From positions 1 through 54,988 of the forward strand of contig NW_027018220.1 in assembly GCF_032854445.1 (NCBI RefSeq): DNA of 54,988 nt, in the 5' to 3' direction. A program made the translations under genes and the position numbers. The DNA is from Liolophura sinensis. Taxonomy: Eukaryota > Mollusca > Polyplacophora > Chitonida > Chitonidae. Below the pieces are notes generated by a model. That model was not told where the DNA came from, searched no databases, and was given only the letters and a program-made list of their open reading frames with translations. This document shows, in pieces, positions 1 to 14,159 of this stretch (position 1 is the stretch's first letter; each line of letters begins with the position of its first letter).

Positions 1-3000
1 AGAAAAACCACACCATTTGTACATAAAAATCAAAAGGTACTTGATACATTCTGCTGTAAAAAGTACAACTTAACACTGACCCACTTCAGTAAAGTGCTAA
101 AGATGTGGAATTGAGCCAGGCATCGGCAGCTGTTGAAAAATTGCAAATTTCCCTGGTTTCCATGGAGTAAGAGCCGTTGGTATGCACGTGATTATGACAT
201 CAATAATCATTCAATTGTCCATACAGCCAAAAGTATTGGTCGGAGAGCAACGCGGATTGCACCATTCGATTTCTCGTCACAAAATACGTCGGATTAGCCT
301 CTTGCCAGCAGTACTGGAACAGTTTTTCCACTTTTGCATTTTTACCTGGTCTTTTTGTTAATTGAAATCGGCTACACTGTACTCTGTACAATCGCGACTG
401 GTCATTACTATATTCAACTTTTGACTATAAGTTATGTGCCCTTCGGTAGCCCAGAAGACCTGAAATCTTTGGGCCAAGCCCATTTAACTCACCCAGCAAT
501 TGTGTTACTTCTAAGTCCAAGACAATCTCAATGTCTTTATCTACGTGTAGAAAAACCACACCATTTGTACATGAAAAACACACGGTACTTGATACAGTCT
601 GCTGTAAAAAGTACAACTGAACACTGACCCACTTCAGTAAGGTGCCAAAAGATGCGGAATTGAGCCAGGCATCGGCAGCTGTTGAAAAATTGCAAATATC
701 CCTGGTTTCCATGGAGTAAGAGCCGTTGCTGGTCACGTGATTATGACATCAATGATATTTGAAGTGTCGCTACAGCCAAAAGTATTGCTCGGAGAGCAAC
801 GCGGATTGCACCATTCGATTTCTCGTCACAAAATACGTCGGATTAGCCTCTTGCCAGCAGCACTGGAACAGTTTTTCCACTTTTGCATTTTTGCCTGGGT
901 CTTTTTGTTAATTGAAACCGGCTACACTGTACACTGTACAATCGCGACTGGTCATTACTATATTCAACTTTTGACTATAAGTTATGTGCCCTTCGGTAGC
1001 CCAGAAGACCTGAAATCTTTGGGCTAAGCCCATTTAACTCACCCAGCAATTGTCTTACTTCTAAGTGCAAGACAATCTCAATGTCTTTATCTACGTGTAG
1101 TAAAACCACACCATTTGTACATAAAAATTACAAGGTACTTGATACAGTCTGCTGTAAAAAGTACAACTTAACACTGACCCACATTTATAAGGTGCCAAAA
1201 GATGTGGAATTGGGCCAGGCATCGGCAGCTGTTAAAAAATTGCAAATATCCCTGTTTTCCATGGAGTAAGAGCCGTTGCTGGGCACGTGATTATTACATC
1301 AATGATATTTGAAGTGTCGCTACAGCCAAAAGTATTGGTCGGAGAGCAACGCGGTTTGCACCATTTGATTTCTCATCACAAAATACGTCGGATTAGCCTC
1401 TTACCAGCAGCACTGGAACAGTTTTTCCACTTTTGCATTTTTGCCTGATCTTTTTGTTAATTGAAATCGGCTACACTGTACTCTGTACAATCGCGACTGG
1501 TCATTACTATATTCAACTTTTGACTATAAGTTATGTGCCCTTCGGTAGCCCAGAAGACCTGAAATCTTTGGCCAAGCCCATTTAACTCACCCAGCAATTG
1601 TGTTACTTCTAAGTCCAAGACAATCTCAGTGTCTTTATCTACGTGTAGAAAAACCACACCATTTGTACATGAAAAACACAAGGTACTTGATACAGTCTGC
1701 TGTAAAAAGTACAACTGAACACTGACCCACTTCAGTAAGGTGCCAAAAGATGCGGAATTGAGCCAGGCATCGGCAGCTGTTGAAAAATTGCAAATTTCCC
1801 TGGTTTCCATGGAGTAAGAGCCGTTGCTACGCACGTGATTATGACATAAATGATTATTTAATTGTCACTACAGCCAAAAGTATTGGTCGGAGAGCAACGC
1901 GGATTGCACCATTCGATTTCTCGTCACAAAATACGTCGGATTAGCCTCTTGCCAGCAGCACTGAACAGTTTTTCCACTTTTGCATTTTTACCTGGTCTTT
2001 TTGTTAATTGAAATCGGCTACACTGTACTCTGTACAATCGCGACTGGTCATTACTATATTCAACTTTTAACTATAAGTTATGTGCCCTTCGGTAGCCCAG
2101 AAGACCTGAAATCTTTGGGCCAAGGCCATTTAACTCACCCAGAAATTGTCTTACTTCTAAGTCCAAGACAATCTCAATGTCTTTATCTACGTGTAGAAAA
2201 ACCACCCTATTTGTACATAAAAATCAAAAGGTACTTGATACATTCTGCTGTAAAAAGTACAACTTAACACTGACCCACTTCAGTAAGGTGCCAAAAGATG
2301 CGGAATTGAGCCAGGCATCGGCAGCTGTTGAAAAATTGCAAATTTCCCTGGTTTCCATGGAGTAAGAGCCGTTGGTATGCACAAGATTATGACATCAATG
2401 ATCATTCAAATGTCACTACAGCCAAACGTATTTGTCGGAGAGCAACGCGGTTTGCACCATTCGATTTCTCGTCATAAAATACGTCGGATTAGCTTCTTAC
2501 CAGCAGCACTGGAACATTTTTTTCCACTTTTGCATTTTTGCCTGGTCTTTTTGTTAATTGAAACCGGCTACACTGTACACTGTACAATCGCGACTGGTCA
2601 TTACTATATTCAACTTTTGACTATAAGTTATGTGCCCTTCAGTAGCCCAGAAGACCTGAATTTCTTGGACCAAGCCGATTTAACTCACCCAGCAATTGTC
2701 TTACTTCTAAGTCCAAGACAATCTCAATGTCTTTATCTACGTGTAGTAAAACCACACCATTTGTACATAAAAATCAAAAGGTACTTGATACAGTCTGCTG
2801 TAAAAAGTACAACTTAACACTGACCCACATTTATAAGGTGCCAAAAGATGCGGAAGTGGGCCAGGCATCGGCAGCTGTTAAAAATTGCAAATTTCCCTGG
2901 TTTCCATGGTGTAAGAGCCGTTGCTGGGCACGTGATTATGACATCAGTGATATTTGAAGTGTCGCTACAGCCAAAAGTATTGGTCGGAGAGCAACGCGGT

Positions 3001-4214
3001 TTGCACCATTTAATTTCTCGTCACAAAATTCGTCGGATTAGCCTCTTGCCAGGAGCACTGGAACAGTTTTTCCACTTTTGCATTTTTGCCTGGTCTTTTT
3101 GTTAATTGAAATCGGCTACACTGTACTCTGTACAATCGCGACTGGTCATTACTATATTCAACTTTTGACTATAAGTTATGTGCCCTTCGGTAGCCCAGAA
3201 GACGTCAAATCTTTGGGCTAAGCCCATTTAACTCACCCAGCAATTGTCTTACTTCTAAGTCCAAGGCAATCTCAATGTCTTTATCTACGTGTAGAAAAAC
3301 CACACCATTTGTACGTGAAAAACACAAGGTACTTGATACAGTCTGCTGTAAAAAGTACAACTGAACACTGACCCACTTCAGTAAGGTGCCAAAAGATGCG
3401 GAATTGAGCCAGGCATCGGCAGCTGTTGAAAAATTGCAAATTTCCCTGGTTTCCATGGAGTAAGAGCCGTTGCTGGGCACGTGATTATGACATAAATGAT
3501 CATTCAATTGTCACAACAGCCAAAAGTATTAGTCGGAGAGCAACGCGGTTTGTACCATTCGATATTTCGTCACAAAATACGTCGGATTAGCCTCTTACCA
3601 GCAGCACTGGAACAGTTTTTCCACTTTTGCATTTTTGCCTGGTCTTTTTGTTAATTGAAATCGGCTACACTGTACTCTGTACAATCGCTACTGGTCATTA
3701 CTATATTCAACTTTTGACTATAAGTTATGTGCCCTTCGGTAGCCCAGAAGACGTCAAATCTTTGGGCCAAGCCCATTTAACTCACCCAGCAATTGTCTTA
3801 CTTCTAAGTCGAAGACAATCTAAATGTCTTTATCTACGTGTAGAAAAACCACACATTTGTACATGAAAAACACAAGGTACTTGATACAGTCTGCTGTAAA
3901 AAGTACAACTGAACACTGACCCACTTCAGTAAGGTGCCAAAAGATGCGGAATTGAGCCAGGCATTGGCAGCTGTTGAAAAATTGCAAATTTCCCTGGTTT
4001 CCGTGGAGTAAGAGCCGTTGCTGGGCACGTGATTATGACATAAATGATTATTTAATTGTCGCTACAGCCAAAAGTATTGCTCGGAGAGCAACGCGGATTG
4101 CACCATTCGATTTCTCGTCACAAAATACGTCGGATTAGCCTCTTACCAGCAGCACTGGAACAGTTTTTCCACTTTTGCATTTTTGCCTGGTCTTTTTGTT
4201 AATTGAAACCGGCT

Positions 4215-4256
4215 ACACTGGTACACTGTTACAATCGCGACTGGTCCATTTACTAT
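4215..4256 (+). other. Cluster of four one-base insertions
   Basis: Against neighbouring monomers this stretch has an extra G (CTGGTACAC), an extra T (CTGTTACAA), an extra C (GGTCCATT) and an extra T (CATTTACT) within about 40 bp. Another extra T is at about 4,411. No other monomer shares them. Dense private insertions look more like uncorrected read or consensus error than biological change, though a single damaged copy cannot be excluded. Confidence 0.6.
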
Positions 4257-5690
4257 ATTCAACTTTTGACTATAAGTTATGTGCCCTTCGGTAGCCCAGA
4301 AGACCTGAATTCTTTGGGCCAAGCCCATTTAACTCACCCAGCAATTGTCTTACTTCTAAGTGCAAGACAATCTCAATGTCTTTATCTACGTGTAGTAAAA
4401 CCACACCATTTTGTACATAAAAATCACAAGGTACTTGATACAGTCTGCTGTAAAAAGTACAACTTAACACTGACCCACATTTATAAGGTGCCAAAAGATG
4501 CGGAATTGGGCCAGGCATCGGCAGCTGTTAAAAAATTGCAAATATCCCTGGTTTCCATGGAGTAAGAGCCGTTGCTGGGCACGTGATTATGACATCAATG
4601 ATATTTGAAGTGTCGCTACAGCAAAAGTATTGGTCGGAGAGCAACGCGGTTTGCACCATTTGATTTCTCATCACAAAATACGTCGGATTAGCCTCTTACC
4701 AGCAGCACTGGAACAGTTTTTCCACTTTTGCATTTTTGCCTGATCTTTTTGTTAATTGAAATCGGCTACACTGTACTCTGTACAATCGCGACTGGTCATT
4801 ACTATATTCAACTTTTGACTATAAGTTATGTGCCCTTCGGTAGCCAGAAGACCTGAAATCTTTGGGCTAAGCCCATTTAACTCACCCAGCAATTGCCTTA
4901 CTTCTAAGTGCAAGACAATCTCAATGCCTTATCTACGTGTAGAAAAACCACACCATTTGTACGTGAAAAACACAAGGTACTTGATACAGTCTGCTGTAAA
5001 AAGTACAACTGAACACTGACCCACTACAGTAAGGTGCCAAAAGATGCGGAATTGAGCCAGGCATCGGCAGCTGTTGAAAAATTGAAAATATCCCTGGTTT
5101 CCATGGAGTAAGAGCGTTGCTGGGCACGTGATTATGACATAAATGATCATTCAATTGTCACTACAGCCAAAAGTATTGGTCGGAGAGCAACGCGGTTTGC
5201 ACCATTCGATTTCTCGTCACAAAATACGTCGGATTGGCCGCTTACCAGCAGCACTGGAACAGCTTTTCCACTTTTGCATTTTTGCCTGGTCTTTTTGTTA
5301 ATTGAAATCGGCTACACTGTACTATGTACAATCGCCACTGGTCATTACTATATTCAACTTTTGACTATAAGTTATGTGCCCTTCGGTAGCCCAGAAGACG
5401 TCAAATCTTTGGGCTAAGCCCATTTAACTCACCCAGCAATTGTCTTACTTCTAAGTCCAAGACAATCTCAATGTCTTTATCTACGTGTAGAAAAACCACA
5501 CCATTTGTACATAAAAATCAAAAGGTACTTGATACAGTCTGCTGTAAAAAGTACAACTGAACACTGACCCACTTCAGTAAGGTGCCAAAGATGCGGAATT
5601 GAGCCAGGCATCGGCAGCTGTTGAAAAATTGCAAATTTCCCTGGTTTCCATGGAGTAAGAGACGTTTCTGGGCACGTGATTATGACATAA

Positions 5691-6206
5691 ATGATCATTC
5701 AATTGTCACTACAGCCAAAAGTATTGGTCGGAGAGCAACGCGGTTTGCACCATTCGATTTCTCGTTACAAAATACTTCGGATTAGCCTCTTACCAGCAGC
5801 ACTGGAACAGTTTTTCCACTTTTTGCATTTTTGCCTGGTCTTTTTGTTAATTGAAACCGGCTACACTGTACTCTGTACAATCGCGACTGGTCATTACTAT
5901 ATTCAGCTTTTGACTATAAGTTATGTGCCCTTCGGTAGCCCAGAAGACCTGAAATCTTTGGGCTCAGCGCATTTAACTCACCCAGCAATTGTGTTTCTTG
6001 TAAGTGCAAGAGAATCTCAATGTCTTTATTTACGTGTAGAAAAACCAGACCATTTGTACATAAAATTCACAAGGTACTTGATACAGTCTGCTGTAAAAGT
6101 ACAACTAAACACTGACCCACATTATAAGGTGCCAAAAGATGCGGAATGGGGTCAGGCATCGGCAGCTGTTGAAAAATTGCAAATTTCCCTGGTTTCCATG
6201 GAGTAA
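5691..6206 (+). other. Longest open frame in the window (171 codons), probably non-coding
   Basis: It starts MIIQLSLQPK, covers nearly a full monomer and ends LQISLVSME before a TAA. It is this long because an extra T near 5,826 and one-base deletions near 6,096 and 6,122 join pieces that are normally in different frames; in most monomers they are separate frames of about 95 and 62 codons. That is the signature of chance joining rather than selection. The hydrophobic stretch HFCLVFLLIETGY comes from the T-run tract. No family is recognised. Confidence 0.2.
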
Positions 6207-6468
6207 GAGCCGTGCTGTGCACGTGATTATGACATCAATGATCATTCAATTGTCACTACAGCCAAAAGTATTGGTCGAGAGCAACGCAGATTGCACCATT
6301 CGATTTCTCGTCACAAAATACGTCGGATTAGCCTCTTGCCAGCAGCACTGGAACAGTTTTCCACTTTTGCATTTTTGCCTGGTCTTTTTGTTAATTGAAA
6401 TCGGCTACACTGTACTCTGTACAATCGCGACTGGTCATTACTATATTCAACTTTTGATTATAAGTTAT

Positions 6469-9400
6469 GTGCCCTTCGGTAGCCCAGAAGACCTGAAATC
6501 TATGGGCTAAGCCCATTTAACTCACCCAGCAATTGCCTTACTTCTAAGTCGAAGACAATGTCAATGTCTTATCTACGTGTAGAAAAACCACACCATTTGT
6601 ACATAAAAAACACAAGGTACTTGATACAGTCTGCTGTAAAAAGTACAACTAAACACTGACCCACTTCAGTAAGGTGCCAAAAGATGCGGAATTGAGCCAG
6701 GCATCGGCAGCTGTTGAAAAATTCAAATTTCCCTGGTTTCCATGGAGTAAGAGCCGTTGCTACGCACGTGATTATGACATCAATGATTATTCAATTGTCG
6801 CTACAGCCAAAAGTATTGGTCGGAGAGCAACGCGGATTGCACCATTCGATTTCTCGTCACAAAATACGTCGGATTTTCCTCTTGCCAGCAGCACTGGAAC
6901 AGTTTTTCCAATTTTGCATTTTTACCTGGTCTTTTTGTTAATTGAAATCGGCTACACTGTACTATGTACCAACGCGATTGGTCATTACTATATTCAACTT
7001 TTGACTATAAGTTATGTGCCCTTCGGTAGCCCAGAAGACGTCAAATCTTTGGGCTGAGCCCATTTAACTCACCCAGCAATTGCCTTACTTCTAAGTGCAA
7101 GACAATCTCAATGTCTTTATCTACGTGTAGAAAAACCACACCATTTGTACATGAAAAACACAAGGTACTTGATACAGTCTGCTGTAAAAAGTACAACTGA
7201 ACACTGACCCACTTCAGTAAGGTGCCAAAAGATGCGGAAATGAGCCAGGCATCGGCAGCTGTTGAAAAATTGCAAATTTCCCTGGTTTCCATGGAGTAAG
7301 AGCCGTTGCTACGCACGTGATTATGACATAAATGATACTTTAATTGTCGCTACAGCCAAAAGTATTGGTCGGAGAGCAACGCGGATTGCACCATTCGATT
7401 TCTCGTCACAAAATACGTCGGATTAGCCTCTTGCCAGCAGCACTGGAACAGTTTTTCCACTTTTGCATTTTTACCTGGTCTTTTTGTTAATTGAAATCGG
7501 CTACACTGTACTCTGTACAATCGCGACTGGTCATTACTATATTCAACTTTTGATTATAAGTTATGTGCCCTTCTGTAGCCCAGAAGACCTGAAATCTATG
7601 GGCTAAGCCCATTTAACTCACCCAGCAATTGCCTTACTTCTAAGTCCAAGACAATCTCAATGTCTTTATCTACGTGTAGAAAAAACCACACCATTTGTAC
7701 ATGAAAAACACAAGGTACTTGATACAGTCTGCTGTAAAAAGTACAACTGAACACTGACCCACTTCAGTAAGGTGCCAAAAGATGCGGAATTGAGCCAGGC
7801 ATCGGCAGCTGTTGAAAAATTGCAAATTTCCCTGGTTTCCATGGAGTAAGAGCCGTTGGTATGCACGTGATTATGACATCAATGATCATTCAATTGTCCC
7901 TACAGCCAAAAGTATTGGTCGGAGAGCAACGCGGTTTGCACCATTCGATTTCTCGTCATAAAAACGTCGGATTAGCCTCTTACCAGCAGTACTGGAACAT
8001 TTTTTCCACTTTTGCATGTTTGCCTGGTCTTTTTGTTAATTGAAACCGGCTACACTGTACTCTGTACAATCGCGACTGGTCATTACTATATTCAACTTTT
8101 GACTATAAGTTATGTGCCCTTCGGTAGCCCAGAAGACCTGAAATCTTTGGGCCAAGCCCATTTAACTCACCCAGCAATTGTCTTACTTCTAAGTCCAAGA
8201 CAATCTCAATGTCTTTATCTGCGTGTAGAAAAACCACACCATTTGTACATAAAAAACACAAGGTACTTGATACAGTCTGCTGTAAAAAGTACAACTGAAC
8301 ACTGACCCACTTCAGTAAGGTGCCAAAAGATGCGGAATTGAGCCAGGCATCGGCAGCTGTTGAAAAATTGCAAATTTCCCTGGTTTCCATGGAGTAAGAG
8401 ACGTTTCTGGGCACGTGATTATGACATAAATGATCATTCAATTGTCACTACAGCCAAAAGTATTGGTCGGAGAGCAACGCGGTTTGCACCATTCGATTTC
8501 TCGTTACAAAATACGTCGGATTAGCCTCTTACCAGCAGCACTGGAACAGTTTTTCCACTTTTGCATTTTTGCCTGGTCTTTTTGTTAATTGAAACCGGCT
8601 ACACTGTACTCTGTACAATCGCGACTGGTCATTACTATATTCAACTTTTGACTATAAGTTATGTGCCCTTCGGTAGCCCAGAAGACCTGAAATCTTTGGG
8701 CTAAGCGCATTTAACTCACCCAGCAATTGTGTTACTTCTAAGTGCAAGACAATCTCAATGTCTTTATTTACGTGTAGAAAAACCAGACCATTTGTACATA
8801 AAAATCACAAGGTACTTGATACAGTCTGCTGTAAAAAGTACAACTAAACACTGACCCACATTTATAAGGTGCCAAAAGATGCGGAATGGGGTCAGGCATC
8901 GGCAGCTGTTGAAAAATTGCAAATTTCCCTGGTTTCCATGGAGTAAGAGACGTTGCTGTGCACGTGATTATGACATAAATGATCATTCAGTTGTCACTAC
9001 AGCCAAAAGTATTGGTCGGAGTGCAACGCAAATTGCACCATTCGATTTCTCGTCACAAAATACGTCGGATTAGCCTCTTGCCAGCAGCACTGGAACAGTT
9101 TTTCCACTTTTGCATTTTTACCTGGTCTTTTTGTTAATTGAAATCGGCTACACTGTACTATGTACCAACGCGACTAGTCATTACTATATTCAACTTTTGA
9201 CTATAAGTTATGTGCCCTTCGGTAGCCCAGAAGACGTCAAATCTTTGGGCTAAGCCCATTTAACTCACCCAGCAATTGCCTTACTTCTAAGTGCAAGACA
9301 ATCTCAATGTCTTTATCTACGTGTAGAAAAACCACACCATTTGTACATGAAAAACACAAGGTACTTGATACAGTCTGCTGTAAAAAGTACAACTGAACAC

Positions 9401-12400
9401 TGACCCACTTCAGTAAGGTGCCAAAAGATTCGGAATTGAGCCAGGCATCAGCAGCTGTTGAAAAATTGCAAATTTCCCTGGTTTCCATGGAGTAAGAGAC
9501 GTTTCTGGGCACGTGATTATGACATAAATGATCATTCAATTGTCACTACAGCCAAAAGTATTGGTCGGAGAGCAACGCGGTTTGCACCATTCGATTTCTC
9601 GTTACAAAATACGTCGGATTAGCCTCTTACCAGCAGCACTGGAACAGTTTTTCCACTTTTGCATTTTTGCCTGGTCTTTTTGTTAATTGAAACCGGCTAC
9701 ACTGTACTCTGTACAATCGCGACTGGTCATTACTATATTCAACTTTTGACTATAAGTTATGTGCCCTTCGGTAGCCCAGAAGACTTGAAATCTTTGGGCT
9801 AAGCGCATTTAACTCACCCAGCAATTGTGTTACTTCTAAGTGCAAGACAATCTCAATGTCTTTATTTACGTGTAGAAAAACCAGACCATTTGTACATAAA
9901 AATCACAAGGTACTTGATACAGTCTGCTGTAAAAAGTACAACTAAACACTGACCCACATTTATAAGGTGCCAAAAGATGCGGAATGGGGTCAGGCATCGG
10001 CAGCTGTTGAAAAATTGCAAATTTCCCTGGTTTCCATGGAGTAAGAGACGTTGCTGTGCACGTGATTATGACATCAATGATCATTCAATTGTCACTACAG
10101 CCAAAAGTATTGGTCGGAGAGCAACGCAAATTGCACCATTCGATTTCTCGTCACAAAATACGTCGGATTAGCCTCTTGCCAGCAGCACTGGAACAGTTTT
10201 TCCACTTTTGCATTTTTACCTGGTCTTTTTGTTAATTGAAATCGGCTACACTGTACTATGTACCAACGCGACTAGTCATTACTATATTCAACTTTTGACT
10301 ATAAGTTATGTGCCCTTCGGTAGCCCAGAAGACGTCAAATCTTTGGGCTAAGCCCATTTAACTCACCCAGCAATTGCCTTACTTCTAAGTGCAAGACAAT
10401 CTCAATGTCTTTATCTACGTGTAGAAAAACCACACCATTTGTACATGAAAAACACAAGGTACTTGATACAGTCTGCTGTAAAAAGTACAACTGAACACTG
10501 ACCCACTTCAGTAAGGTGCCAAAAGATGCGGAATTGAGCCAGGCATCGGCAGCTGTTGAAAAATTGCAAATTTCCCTGGTTTCCATGGAGTAAGAGCCGT
10601 TGCTACGCACGTGATTATGACATAAATGATTATTTAATTGTCGCTACAGCCAAAAGTATTGGTCGGAGAGCAACGCGGATTGCACCATTCGATTTCTCGT
10701 CACAAAATACGTCGGATTAGCCTCTTGCCAGCAGCACTGGAACAGTTTTTCCACTTTTGCATTTTTACCTGGTCTTTTTGTTAATTGAAATCGGCTACAC
10801 TGTACTCTGTACAATCGCGACTGGTCATTACTATATTCAACTTTTGACTATAAGTTATGTGCCCTTCGGTAGCCCAGAAGACCTGAAATCTTTGGGCTAA
10901 GCCCATTTAACTCACCCAGCAATTGCCTTACTTCTAAGTCGAAGACAATGTCAATGTCTTTATCTACGTGTAGAAAAACCACACCATTTGTACATAAAAA
11001 TCAAAAGGTACTTGATACATTCTGCTGTAAAAAGTACAACTTAACACTGACCCACTTCAGTAAGGTGCCAAAAGATGCGGAATTGAGCCAGGCATCGGCA
11101 GCTGTTGAAAAATTGCAAATTTCCCTGGTTTCCATGGAGTAAGAGCCGTTGGTATGCACATGATTATGACATCAATGATCATTCAATTGTCACTACAGCC
11201 AAAAGTATTGGTCGGAGAGCAACGCGGTTTGCACCATTCGATTTCTCGTCATAAAATACGTCGGATTAGCCTCTTACCAGCAGCACTGGAACATTTTTTT
11301 CCACTTTTGCATTTTTGCCTGGTCTTTTTGTTAATTGAAACCGGCTACACTGTACTCTGTACAATCGCTACTGGTCATTACTATATTCAACTTTTGACTA
11401 TAAGTTATGTGCCCTTCAGTAGCCCAGAAGACCTGAAATCTTTGGGCCAAGCCCATTTAACTCACCCAGCAATTGTCTTACTTCTAAGTCCAAGACAATC
11501 TCAATGTCTTTATCTACGTGTAGAAAAACCACACCATTTGTACATAAAAATCACAAGGTACTTTATATAGTCTGCTGTAAAAAGTACAACTTAACACTGA
11601 CCCACATTTATAAGGTGCCAAAAGATGCGGAATTGGGCCAGGCATCGGCAGCTGTTAAAAAATTGCAAATATCCCTGGTTTCCATGGAGTAAGAGCCGTT
11701 GCTGGGCACGTGATTATGACATCAATGATATTTGAAGTGTCGCTACAGCCAAAAGTATTGGTCGGAGAGCAACGCGGTTTGTACCATTCGATATCTCGTC
11801 ACAAAATACGTCGGATTAGCCTCTTACCAGCAGCACTGGAACAGTTTTTCCACTTTTGCATTTTTGCCTGATCTTTTTGTTAATTGAAATCGGCTACACT
11901 GTACTCTGTACAATCGCGACTGGTCATTACTATATTCAACTTTTGACTATAAGTTATGTGCCCTTCGGTAGCCCAGAAGACCTGAAATCTTTGGGCTAAG
12001 CCCATTTAACTCACCCAGCAATTGCCTTACTTCTAAGTGCAAGACAATCTCAATGCCTTTATCTACGTGTAGAAAAACCACACCATTTGTACGTGAAAAA
12101 TACAAGGTACTTGATACAGTCCGCTGTAAAAAGTACAACTGAACAATGACCCACTACAGTAAGGTGCCAAAAGATGCGGAATTGAGCCAGACATCGGCAG
12201 CTGTTGAAAAATTGCAAATATCCCTGGTTTCCATGGAGTAAGAGCCGTTGCTGGGCACGTGATTATGACATAAATGATCATTCAATTGTCACTACAGCCA
12301 AAAGTATTGGTCGGAGAGCAACGCGGTTTGCACCATTCGATTTCTCGTCACAAAATACGTCGGATTAGCCTCTTACCAGCAGCACTGGAACAGTTTTTCC

Positions 12401-14153
12401 ACTTTTGCATTTTTGCCTGGTCTTTTTGTTAATTGAAACCGGCTACACTGTACTCTGTACAATCGCGACTGGTCATTACTATATTCAACTTTTGACTATA
12501 AGTTATGTGCCCTTCGGTAGCCCAGAAGACCTGAAATCTTTGGGCTAAGCGCATTTAACTCACCCAGCAATTGTGTTACTTCTAAGTGCAAGACAATCTC
12601 AATGTCTTTATCTACGTGTAGAAAAACCAGACCATTTGTACATAAAAATCACAAGGTACTTGATACAGTCTGCTGTAAAAAGTACAACTAAACACTGACC
12701 CACATTTATAAGGTGCCAAAAGATGCGGAATGGGGTCAGGCATCGGCAGCTGTTGAAAAATTGCAAATTTCCCTGGTTTCCATGGAGTAAGAGCCGTTGC
12801 TGTGCACGTGATTATGACATCAATGATCATTCAATTGTCACTACAGCCAAAAGTATTGGTCGGAGAGCAACGCAGATTGCACCATTCGATTTCTCCTCAC
12901 AAAATACGTCGGATTAGCCTCTTGCCAGCAGCACTGGAACAGTTTTTCCACTTTTGCATTTTTACCTGGTCTTTTTGTTAATTGAAATCGGCTACACTGT
13001 ACTCTGTACAATCGCGACTGGTCATTACTATATTCAACTTTTGATTATAAGTTATGTGCTCTTCGGTAGCCCAGAAGACCTGAAATCTATGGGCTAAGCC
13101 CATTTAACTCACCCAGCAATTGCCTTACTTCTAAGTCCAAGACAATCTCAATGTCTTTATCTACGTGTAGAAAAACCACACCATTTGTACATGAAAAACA
13201 CAAGGTACTTGATACAGTCTGCTGTAAAAAGTACAACTGAACACTGACCCACTTCAGTAAGGTGCCAAAAGATGCGGAATTGAGCCAGGCATCGGCAGCT
13301 GTTGAAAAATTGCAAATTTCCCTGGTTTCCATGGAGTAAGAGCCGTTGCTGGGCACGTGATTATGACATAAATGATTATTCAATTGTCGCTACAGCCAAA
13401 AGTATTGGTCGGAGAGCAACGCAGTTTGCACCATTCGATTTCTCGTCACAAAATACGTCGGATTTTCCTCTTGCCAGCAGCACTGGAAAAGTTTTTCCAA
13501 TTTTGCATGTTTGCCTGGTTATTTTGTTAATTGAAACCGGCTACACTGTACTCTGTACAATCGCGACTGGTCATTACTATATTCAACTTTTGACTATAAG
13601 TTATGTGCCCTTCGGTAGCCCAGAAGACCTGAATTCTTTGGGCCAAGCCCATTTAACTCACCCAGCAATTGTCTTACTTCTAAGTCCAAGACAATCTCAA
13701 TGTCTTTATCTACGTGTAGAAAAACCACACCATTTGTACGTGAAAAACACAAGGTACTTGATACAGTCTGCTGTAAAAAGTACAACTGAACACTGACCCA
13801 CTTCAGTAAGGTGCCAAAAGATGCGGAATTGGGCCAGGCATCGGTAGCTGTTGAAAAATTGCAAATTTCCCTGGTTTCCATGGAGTAAGAGCCGTTGGTA
13901 TGCACATGATTATGACATCAATGATCATTCAATTGTCACTACAGCCAAAAGTCTTGGTCGGAGAGCAACGCGGTTTGCACCATTCGATTTCTCGTCACAA
14001 AATACGTCGGATTAGCCTCTTACCAGCAACACTGGAGTATTTTTTCCACTTTTGCATTTTTGCCTGGTCTTTTTGTTAATTGAAATCGGCTACACTGTAC
14101 TATGTACCATCGCGACTGGTCATTACTATATTCACCTTTTGACTATAAGTTAT
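6469..14153 (+). repeat. Satellite block u12-u25
   Basis: Anchors are at 6469, 7016, 7565, 8114, 8663, 9212, 9761, 10310, 10859, 11409, 11958, 12507, 13056 and 13605. From u13 onward spacing becomes regular (549-550). By linked variants the order is roughly N (u13), A-like (u14), B-like (u15), P (u16), N (u17), P (u18), N (u19), I-like (u20), J (u21), O (u22), P (u23), A (u24), B-like (u25). The P-N pair is doubled here as a dimer repeat. The I-J-O-P order recurs only partly at the far right of the window (J-O-P at u94-u96). Confidence 0.8.
8350..10545 (+). repeat. Tandem duplication of a 2-monomer unit (1,098 bp x 2)
   Basis: Positions 8350-9447 and 9448-10545 are near-identical dimers. Shared private marks sit exactly 1,098 bp apart: GAGACGTTTCTGGGC at 8398 and 9496, the GCGCAT variant with ACCAGACC in both, and GAGACGTTGCTGTGCACG at 8946 and 10044. 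A few substitutions separate the copies, such as CATTCAGTTG at 8984 against CATTCAATTG. The exact endpoints cannot be fixed by eye, because flanking monomers are themselves over 90% alike. Confidence 0.8.
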
Positions 14154-14159
14154 GTGCCC

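Larger units (their letters stand above)
1..6468 (+). repeat. Left degenerate part of the array (u1-u11)
   Basis: Anchors are at 436, 986, 1535, 2082, 2632, 3180, 3729, 4281, 4830, 5376 and 5925. Spacing wobbles between 544 and 552 bp (the interval to u12 is 544), unlike the constant 549-550 further in. Many copies carry private one-base deletions or insertions, for example CAGCAAAAG at 4619, TAGCCAGAAG near 4842, AGAGCGTTG near 5112 and GGTCGAGAGC near 6274. u4 and u5 have I-like and J-like marks, u9 is O-like (CCCACTACAGT) and u11 is P-like. It reads as older, less homogenised satellite, or as lower-quality consensus sequence. Confidence 0.85.
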
